Shown: positions 56,084-64,000 of the stretch, piece after piece
Position numbering within the stretch: the first letter of the stretch is position 1
Layout: each line of letters begins with the position of its first letter
Origin: Symbiodinium natans
Lineage: Eukaryota > Sar > Dinophyceae > Suessiales > Symbiodiniaceae
DNA: 64,000 nt
Reading direction: 5' to 3'
Assembly (NCBI GenBank): GCA_905221605.1
Contig: CAJNDS010002177.1
Span: 339,001 to 403,000, forward strand
Made by a program: the position numbers and the translations under genes
Notes under the pieces: generated by a model
Databases searched by the model: none
Told to the model about the DNA's origin: nothing
What the model saw: only the letters and a program-made list of their open reading frames with translations

Positions 56084-57374
56084 ATAGGTGAGAGCTCAGG
56101 GTGAAGTGGTATCTCGAGCCTCTCATATCATACTTACACTTGACTGATCCGCGGCCTCCGTAGTCTCCATCCCGTCATGGACACGGTAGATATGCGTGGG
56201 TGGTGAGATGATTTGTGGGCTGCTCTTGGCAGTTTATGTGTGAAGGTCGAGAGTGCTTCTGCGGCCAGGAGAAGTGGTGCCATGGCTGGTACGAAGCGTA
56301 GAGAATTTACATGTGGACGTTGCTCGTGGAGTGAGTCCGATAGGACTTCGATGTTTCTTTTTCGGCTCGCAGAAGCTCAACACACGCTGTTAGCTGGAAT
56401 GGACGTAAATCATGAGTCCGTTGAGTCTGAGGCCTCAAAATTTAGGTTGCAGGGGATTGGGGTGGCACGGAGAAAGCCTACCCCCACAGACTGCTCGACT
56501 TCGTTTTGGAGTCAGTGTATGGGGTTCGCCATAGAAGAGCCCATTGCTCACTTGCCCACTGTCGGGCATGCTGTTCCAAATTTGCCGGTTTCCATGTTAG
56601 TAACCAGGAACATCCGGTCGCAACCAACCCAAAGACTCGTCACCCCCTTGTGCTGCCTTGCTTTTTTACGTGGTGGTCTCAGCTCCCAGTCAACTCCGGG
56701 CTCCTACCTCAACCTGTTATCCCTGATCCTCTACGACCTTAGATGATCATCGTTTGATCAGCTCGCCATCGCCATGGTCGTTGATCCAGGTGGAACTGGT
56801 TTGACTTATTTATCGTTGGGCTCTCTCTCTTCGAGACGATCGCAGAGTTCGTGCTTGAAATGGCGCCGCTTGCCTCACAGTCGGTTGATGTCGGCGGATA
56901 ACTGGAGGTAGCAGCTCTATCTCATTACTGCTACCGAGGAAGTTACCATGAATTAACCTTGATACAGCCACTTTGTAGTGCCTTCTCCATGACGATTAGC
57001 GAATGGAGTAGCTGTCACCATTGCAATTGGTACAAATAGTTGTACTAACAACCAAGATGTCAAGTTGGAGTCGCAACTTGACGTGGATGTTTGGAGACAA
57101 AATAGGAGCAAGGCATGAGCTCAGGCTTGGATTGGCAAGGAATAATCTCAAAGATGTGCTGCTTAGGCGTTTTGGGGGTTTAAGGTTTTAGGGTCTCGGG
57201 GTCTTGCAGTTGAGTTGGGGGGTTCTTGTATTGCCCAAGTCCAAGCGGGCGCACTCGGCAGTTCTTAGCGGGGCGTAGTGGATGTGACGTTCGACATGCT
57301 AGAGCCTTAGCACATGGGGTCGAGTGACCAAGTGCTGAGGTGTGGAATGTTTGGAATGTTTGAAGTGAGAGTCT

Positions 57375-57406
57375 GTCTGTGTGTGTGTGTGTGTGCGCGC
57401 GCGCGC

Positions 57407-57445
<39 letters not shown>

Positions 57446-57562
57446 TGTGGGTGTGGGTGTGTCTGTGTGTGTGTGTGTGTGGGTGTGTCTGTGTCTGTGT
57501 CTGTGAGTCTGTGTCTGTGAGTCTGTGTCTGTGTGTCTGTGTCTGCGTCTGTGTCTGTGTCT
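57375..57562. repeat. (GT)n / (TCTGTG)n microsatellite
   Basis: GT run with an internal (GC)n block, then TCTGTG hexamers. Within the channel gene between S2 and S5. Confidence 0.95.
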
Positions 57563-58246
57563 GAAATCTTTTGAGGGTTCATGTAGGCTTGCGGCTGGTT
57601 CTCGATGTTGTCATTCAAACTCACCGCAGCCCGAATAAGGTCGAACCAGACACAGATGGACCCAAGCCACCTGCGGATCATGCGCTGCTGGGTCGAGCCA
57701 GTCGAGCCATCTTTTCCTATTGTGCTTAAGGGTTCATTATCCTGATTAAGAAAAAACTTTCAGAATAAACAGAAACAAGCTGGTTGACCGCCACTGCCTG
57801 GCACTCGCAAGTTTGATATTGATTGCTACTACGGATAGTATGTTGACTTTACATTCTGCTCATGTACTATGTTATGTTCGTTTCTTTTTTCATATTTCAT
57901 CGTAATATTAGAGCTGCAAGCGTTGATGGGACACGGTTCCGGGTTCCTCTATTTGCCTCGCAAGAGCGATGGTTGGGGAGGAGAGTTCCGCAGACCAGCT
58001 AATGTATGGAGGATGCCTAGTCACAATCCCCTTCCCCCTAAGATTAAACCCCCCCCCTACCCCCCTAATACCCCCCAACCCCCCCCGCCCTCATATACCC
58101 AAATGTAACTATAGTGTGGGTATTCAATATTATTATATATTATTTCTAGGGTAGGGGGGGGGTGTTAATACAAGGGGGAGGGGACTAGTCAAAGGCCGCC
58201 ATGCAATCGTCAATGCAAAACTGCTACGACAGCTGACTCTCCAAGT

Positions 58247-58297
58247 TAGGGTTTAGGGTTTAGGGTTTCAGGGTTCAGGGTTTAGGGTTTAGGGCTA
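58247..58297. repeat. Heptamer array (TTTAGGG)n
   Basis: Seven units with TTCAGGG variants, also between the S2 and S5 exons. Confidence 0.95.
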
Positions 58298-59099
58298 CCC
58301 CCTAGGTGTATCGGCTTTGCGAGTTCACGATTAGTTCGGGGCCGGACCTGCTTTGGATCAGCGCGCATGCGGCTTAAACGTGAGCAACTTCAGAAAAGGA
58401 GGTTAGGTAGCAAGATCTGCAGCGGTGCCCCGCAAGCGAAGATGTCCGAGAGGCTTCTTGCGCCTAGTGCGCGCCTTGCGTGGCATCCGTGTGATTCGGC
58501 TGCTGAGGTGCCCCTTGGGCTCGGGGCTGTTGGGCTTATGGCTTATGGAGAGGGGTGGTGGTATAAGTTGCCTAGGGCTTTAGCCTTATAGGGCATTAAA
58601 GAGCTTCTAGGGTTAACAGATTCAGGAGAGCTTCAACTGCCCCCGGGAAGCAACGTCTCTTTTCTTCACGGGTGTTGCTCACCTGAATGGCTGCACTAAA
58701 AGCTGGATCTTGCAAGATGAGGGTGTTTTCCCCCCAAAACTTAGGCACAAGCAAGGCAACCCAGGCGCGTCCCAAGCTTACAAGTGCGTGTGTGTGTGGG
58801 CAAAAGGCCAGGTTTAACGTGGCCCTTCTTGAGCAAACTGCCGGATTGAGGGGCCAGATCTCGTGGTTGGCATTCTTTGGGCTTCCTTGAGGAGTGTACA
58901 GTTTCTTCGTTTTCAAGTGCACGCGCACACATAGCAGACGTGCACCACCTGCGCAATCATGGCTCACGCACCTTGCCGTGGCCTTCCCGAATTTCCACAC
59001 ACCCTGTAAACCCTAAACCCTGTAAACCCTAAAAACCTAGAAAGCCTTTAAACACCATGAGCCCTGTGAACCCTAAGCCCTAAAAACCCCTGCTGGCAG

Positions 59100-59256
59100 G
59101 TACATCAGCGCACTGAGAACCATCGTTTTCTCCATTATCAGTACTCTGGGCTCTGTCTTTTGGACGTCCCTGCTGCTCGTTGTCCTCTTCTACCTGTTTG
59201 GTACCCTCATAGCTCAAGTGGCCGCTTCGGCCCGACTTCAGGACAGTTTGATGCTT
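59100..59256 (+). CDS. Voltage-gated cation channel, S4-S5 linker and S5 exon
   Basis: After a clear CTGGCAG acceptor the frame reads YISALRTIVFSIISTLGSVFW and continues SLLLVVLFYLFGTLIAQV. This is the S4-S5 linker and S5 helix of a voltage-gated cation channel; the LFYLFG core is typical. The frame closes at 59257, so the donor lies before that, possibly at CAA|GTG near 59218. The immediately preceding 100 bp are CCCTAAA-like, which makes this exon an anchor for the polarity of telomere-type repeats around exons. Confidence 0.85.
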
Positions 59257-60124
59257 TAAGTTCGGCTGCAGCCCTCCGAGACACAGCGGTTTAGGATTCC
59301 GGGCTTCACATGTGGGGCAAGCCGGGATCTCACTTACAGCTTTCTGTGTTCAGAGTCGAGACGATTGATTTCGCTCGGGGTGCTCCGAACCTGCTCTTCA
59401 AGACATCTGCTGGGCTCTTGGTGTGAAAACAACCTAGGAAAACAGGGGATCGGCATTTCTCGTGGCACCCTACATACCCTACATGCCAGATCTTGATTCC
59501 TCATCTTCCCTTGCAACACGGAGTTTCGATGCGGTCGCTCCACCCCCTAATATTTAACGCTTGCGCGACTCCTTTGACTCATCCGACCCTTCAAGCAGCG
59601 CCCCGAGCTCTGAGGTCAGTGACCACTGCAGACAAGTGAAGTTTCATTCCGAAGATCCCCAGGACTGCGCTAACGAAGAGCCAAAGCTGCAAAAAGACAG
59701 AAGAAATGAGTGGTCTTCCCTTCCTTCTTCTCTCAAACACGTTACATTCCCCGGAGGTTTAGGGTTTAGGGTTTGGGTTTCAGGGTTTAGGGCATAGGGT
59801 ATGAGGGTTTAGGGTTTGTGATTAGGGATTGTCAGCTCCCTCTATGCCTACATGACCGCCTCGCCCGCTTGAGAATGCGAGGCGATGTTCGGGAAGCTGC
59901 TGCATTACTGGTCGAGCGTACCAGAGGCCATGCTAACGCATCTGGGATGAGACACATCGCGTGACAGCTTCTACACGTTCATCACTCAACCCTAAATGTG
60001 TATATACATATTATCTATGTAAGTCGGACCCTATAGACCCTCAACTATATGACCCCAGTAAGCCCTAAGCTCACAGTTCTGATCACTCACGTTGAACCCC
60101 TACTTGCGGCGCAGACCCGCCTTA

Positions 60125-60415
60125 ATAACATTCATGAAAATTCAAAGCTCAAAAACAGTCTAACTAAACTTAATTCAAATTAACTCAAGTTAATTCAAAT
60201 GACTTAAGAAACGAAATTAGTAAAGATTATCTATAATTATTGAAATTACTTAGACTTACTTAAACTCAATGAAAATTGCCTAAAACTAATTCAAATTTTT
60301 CAAAGTTAATCAACAATGATTATAGTTCATTAAATGGATCAAATTCAATTCAAAAAACTGAAATTAGTCAAAATCAATTTAGATAAATTCCCCTTGTAGA
60401 CATCAATTAACAAGA
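60125..60415. other. AT-rich block (TTAATTCAAA-type)
   Basis: About 290 bp of degenerate repeats around AATTCAAATTAACT, between the S5 and pore-loop exons of the channel. Different motif from the 6.6 kb block. Confidence 0.85.
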
Positions 60416-60532
60416 CAAAAATGCAACAATGAATACAGCAATGTGGGTGTTCTCCAACATGTACCAGAGCGGGGTGTATACAATAGGATACAGGGCTTAA
60501 GCGGCTTAGGCTTGAGGGTTTTCTCACAACAG

Positions 60533-60625
60533 CCGAGGCTGCTCATGGCCATCACTGGTGGGCTGAGCTGGAACGATGCGCTGATGCCCTTGCGCCCCAT
60601 CTCGGAGATTGTGCCTTTGGCAGGA
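60533..60625 (+). CDS. Voltage-gated cation channel, pore-loop exon
   Basis: Begins after ACAACAG and reads PRLLMAITGGLSWNDALMPL then RPISEIVPLAG. TGGLSW is the re-entrant pore loop that lines the selectivity filter of such channels. The donor GTATGT at 60626 is strong and in phase 0, fitting the S6 exon at 61104. Ion selectivity cannot be told from this alone. Confidence 0.78.
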
Positions 60626-61103
60626 GTATGTCTCTTTTTTGTTTCAGACGGGCGTGGGTATGCCATGGCTAGCTGCTCTCTCGTCATGCTGTTTTGGTTT
60701 TTTGTGTGGGGGAGAGGGCCCCCAAAGCCCTCACCTCGATACTCCACATCTAAGCCATGCGTCATACTTGGGCTCTAAACCCCATACAGAACTTGCTGAA
60801 GGCGAGCAATCTCTTCGTTGCTAGACCACAAGCCCAAGGTAAAGATTCTACTTACGCTCTCACCGAAACTCCCTTTCAGAGGCAGGCAAGAGGTACATCT
60901 AGCAAGATCCAAAAAACTTACAGCCCTTGGCTTAAGCTCTGCCGTGAGGGTATATTGCAGACAGGAGCCCATGCCGAGCTTGGAAGAATTGGGTTTCTAC
61001 AGCATCTTTGTAGTAACAGGGTAGTATGGGGTTTATATAAGATTTTCGCAATTCTTAAGGGTTTGCGGGTCTGAAGCCCCTGCCCCCCCGGAGTTTCGCG
61101 CAG

Positions 61104-61165
61104 GCGGTGATCGGCTTGCTGATGTACATTGTGATCACAGTGCTGGCGATTTTGAATGTTGCCGG
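61104..61165 (+). CDS. Voltage-gated cation channel, S6 exon
   Basis: After GCAG the frame reads AVIGLLMYIVITVLAILNVA, a hydrophobic helix ending in the ILNV motif seen at the end of S6 in this channel family, where VTG often follows. Phase 0 agrees with the pore-loop exon. The donor is not resolved. Downstream sequence turns into TTTAGGG-like DNA (61193-61240). No C-terminal exon is recognised. Confidence 0.7.
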
Positions 61166-61839
61166 CGGCCCCAGGAGGGTGGACACAGGGCTGATAGGGT
61201 TGCGGGTGTGGGGTTTAAAGGGTTTTAGGGTGTAGGGCTTTTCAACTTTGTGGCGATATCTCAGTGGCATCAAGTAAGAGATGTCACTTTATGACTAGGC
61301 ATCAGCGCTTGTTGGCAGGAGCTGTGTCTTGAAGAGTGGTCCCGCTTGGTCCCCCCCTCACCTTGTCCTGAAACCATTGAAACCCTAAACCCTAAACCCC
61401 AAACCCTAAACCCTAAACCGACCAGGATGAAGCTGATTGCTTGTGGTTCGCCCTCTCTATCGAATACGAACTTGCCTTGCGCAAAGCTAGATGTTGCCTG
61501 TGAAGTTTATCCAAGCTTTCACGACAGACCCCGCAAGGGTGATTTTGTGCTTCGACCTGCCTCTCCCCGAATCACCCTGACCCCAAAAAAATATTGGCAG
61601 TTTTTGCTTCGAGTAAACTCCGCAGCGTCCTCGCCGAGCTCCGCGGGATGCGCGAAACTTCTGAAACTCGTGTGGGCGAGCGGCACACTCCTGCCACAAC
61701 TTGCAGGCCAAGGCCCTCAACTCGCCGTAACTCGCCTGTTGCTTTGTCCGGCACAGATGCAGCAGGCCCAAGGAATGGATGATGCCATCACTCTATCCAG
61801 GCTGAGCGCAACAGTGCCGAGACTTTGAGGATTACTGTG

Positions 61840-63830
61840 TGCAAGTGATCCATGAGACACCTGCCCTTGGAAGTCTGGAAGTGGCACCATGCCTTAGTCA
61901 AAAGGTTGCCGAAAGCCCGTTTCCTCCATGCTCGTTGCGTCTTCTTGAGGGACCAGAAGATCCTCAAGTGCCCTGACGACACTCGGCCCCTGGCGGTCCT
62001 CATCGTGTCGTGGCGTGTCTTGATACCTGTTGCGCACAAAGTCGTGCTTGGACTGCCAATGTCATCCTGACGTGGCTTGTGGATGCTTGTGGGTATGCGC
62101 AAGCACCGGCCGGCAAAGTTGCACAGCAACAACGGGTTCGTGCCGAGTCTTGATACACAGCAAGTGTACCTGCTGCCTCGGCGCAGATGCTGCAACACGC
62201 TGGCTTCCATGCTTGTTTGGTCGTTCTTGCTGCACAGATGTGGTCCAAGCATAAAGCGTTGGCATTCTTACCAAGGTCATGTTGCTGCAGAACTGACGAC
62301 TTGTAGCATTGCAGCATCGCAAGGAGACCCTGCTGGTCCAGTCGCAGTTTTGCCTTGGGGAGCGGGTTGTGAGTCCTGCGAGGCTCAAAGAAAGACTTGA
62401 CGTTCCCGATGACGGTTGCCTTTGGTGTCGTCGTTTAGGCCACTGGCCACCGGTCGCACTTGGCGTGGGAATGCCCCTAGAGTGAGCTTCGCTCTGCCCC
62501 GCCCTCGTCGTCCACCCGACTTGCTTCAAGGTCGGTTTGGTTGGGTTGCTAAGGGCGAAAGTCTTACCGCATCTGAGCCAGGTCAATGAGACGATCGGGC
62601 ACAGGAGCTCGTTTTCCACAGTTGGGATTGAGTCCACACGTCGTGTCTTATCCACTCTGTTGGCACAAACCCATATATATATATATATATACACGAAGTT
62701 ATTCGACTGACGTGGCCCCTTCTTGGGACCACGTTTGCTGGACATGTGCTAAGACCCCCAGGCCTCTAGACCTTTGCCGTTTCACGATGGTCTAGGTCCA
62801 TGAAGTAGTCCTCCGCTAAAGGTATGATAGACCGCCTGACGGCCAACTCATCGGACTAGATTGCATTGAGGTTTTGCACTTTTTTGGGATGCTAAAGTCG
62901 AGGATACTGTTTGGCGAAGGCAAATGACACGTAACAAGAAACAGTGGCACATGTGTCGCTTGCCTCATTGCCAGTATGAGGTTCCTGCTTGCTCTGATTG
63001 CAGCTTGCAAAATGGCATCTTGCCGGGGGGGGGGGGGGGTCCCAGTGCTTGTCCTCCTTGAGGGCCTTTACAGTGGCGTCCAGTCCATTCGGGGGCTGTG
63101 TCGCCGTAACACAATTAGTTATAGTTTTGCGAAGTTCAGTTCGGCGCCTTCCTTTGGCTTCGCCCGTCTTCGAGATGTCTAAAGGTTTTTTTTGATGCTG
63201 CGAAGTTCAGGTCAGGCGTGTTGCCCGGGGGCGATCCCTGTGTGGCATTCGTCATAGTCTAACATTCTTCTTCTTCTTTTGCGAAGTTCAGGTCACTGGT
63301 GTGTTCTGCAACATGGCCATAGAATCAGCGCGGGCAGACAAGGACGGAGCTCACTTGCAAGTTCTGGGGACCAGGTTTCCCCCTTTCAGCACAGTGCGGT
63401 TCAGTAGCAGCGTCCGCCAAGATTCCCATGGCAAGAATATAAGCTGACAAAGCTGTAGGACATCAACACAGCATAGCTATTTGGCATGCTGCCCGCGAAA
63501 TTCGATGCCCGGTAGACACACCATAGAACCTTTCCATGAGCCTGACCTTCTGACCACAGGACATTGCTATCATGCAGCAAATCCACAAACATGAGGCTTG
63601 TCTGGGCATCGGGTCAAAACACACAGGAGGTTTTTTGGGGTAGCCGGGCTCTTTTTCTTGAAGTTCACTCGAATGTGAGGATCGCAACCTTTTCGGGTAA
63701 AGGGAAGATCACTAACCAAATTTGGCAAGTATTTGTTCACTTGCGGTGGTTCATGGGAATTACTTTTCCCAATCCTAAAGCACTGCGGGGTGTGGGAAGT
63801 GAGGGGGTTGCAGGCTCAGACCCTAAACAA
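61840..63830. other. No supported gene
   Basis: Repeat-poor. Long frames exist on both strands (notably the - strand, 62062-62745) but overlap each other and show no domain. GCGAAGTTCAG recurs at 63128, 63199 and 63281. Confidence 0.4.
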
Positions 63831-63835
63831 AAAAC

Positions 63836-63900
63836 CCTGAACCCTAAACCCTAAACCCTAAACCCTAAACCCTAAACCCTAAACCCTAAACCCTAAACCC
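63836..63900. repeat. Heptamer array (CCCTAAA)n
   Basis: Nine units near the right edge, followed by a unique 100 bp island that may be a further exon. Confidence 0.95.
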
Positions 63901-64000
63901 AAGTGTTCACCTTGAGGGTGCGGTTCTGGCTACGAGGCGGACACAAGATTTGTGCAGGGTGCTGCTGTCCGTGGGCCACTGCAAAGCCTAGGCCTAGACC

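Larger units (their letters stand above)
56090..58990. other. Large putative intron region of the channel gene
   Basis: Must hold S3 and S4 exons if the gene is intact, but I could not identify an Arg-rich S4. Contains the GT microsatellite, a TTTAGGG array and a C-rich stretch at 58048-58090. Frames such as 56213-56746 are motif-free. Confidence 0.4.

Noticed and set aside
56753-56790. Possible S3 segment FDQLAIAMVVDP in the channel gene
   Set aside because: The frame has a stop just upstream and no acceptor that keeps the full motif; could be chance.
57314-57681. Cys/Val- or Thr/His-repeat open frames
   Set aside because: Translation of the GT/TCTGTG microsatellite.
62062-62745. 227-codon open frame on the - strand
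   Set aside because: Includes an ATAT microsatellite (YIYIYIW), overlaps other open frames on both strands and shows no domain.
1-64000. CRISPR arrays, bacterial operons, rRNA or tRNA genes
   Set aside because: Tandem arrays lack unique spacers; no Shine-Dalgarno-linked gene clusters; no tRNA cloverleaf or rRNA core sequence noticed on reading.
1-64000. Dinoflagellate spliced-leader gene or relic
   Set aside because: Looked for TTTTGGCTCAAG and its complement; not seen.

Overview
This window looks like nuclear DNA of a dinoflagellate, most likely from the Symbiodiniaceae; that assignment is inferred, not proven. The reasons are pervasive heptamer repeats of the TTTAGGG/CCCTAAA type, short exons spread over kilobases, GT/GC...AG introns, small intron-like mobile elements, a ubiquitin-like plus RCC1-repeat protein of a kind common in that group, and pieces of a voltage-gated cation channel. 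Every convincing coding segment lies on the + strand, as expected for the unidirectional gene arrays of these genomes. I found no rRNA, tRNA, CRISPR array, bacterial operon or dinoflagellate spliced-leader sequence.

Layout: 1-7 kb holds repeat-rich DNA with short coding islands and an AT-rich block at 6.6-7.0 kb. 7.67-8.94 kb is an intact intronless UBL-RCC1 gene. 10.26-12.90 kb holds five exon-like segments of an unrecognised protein, three of whose four junctions are phase-compatible or nearly so. 13-48 kb is a long series of small (40-200 bp), GC-rich islands, many encoding charged amphipathic (coiled-coil-like) peptides, embedded in telomere-type repeat DNA, microsatellites and small inverted-repeat elements. 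48.4-54.5 kb holds Ser/Pro-rich candidate exons. 54.9-61.2 kb carries ordered exons for S1, S2, S5, pore loop and S6 of a voltage-gated ion channel. 61.4-63.8 kb is mostly unassigned.

The most striking feature is organisational. Coding islands are repeatedly preceded by a CCCTAAA-type array and followed by a TTTAGGG-type array, so each presumed intron begins G-rich and ends C-rich with complementary telomere-like ends. In addition there are three copies of a 93-99 bp element that starts exactly with GT or GC, ends exactly with AG and has inverted termini (introner-like), a 606 bp element with near-perfect terminal inverted repeats and an 8 bp target duplication, and three further MITE-like families. 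Exon boundaries are read by eye from frame, phase and splice dinucleotides; transcript data would be needed to fix them.
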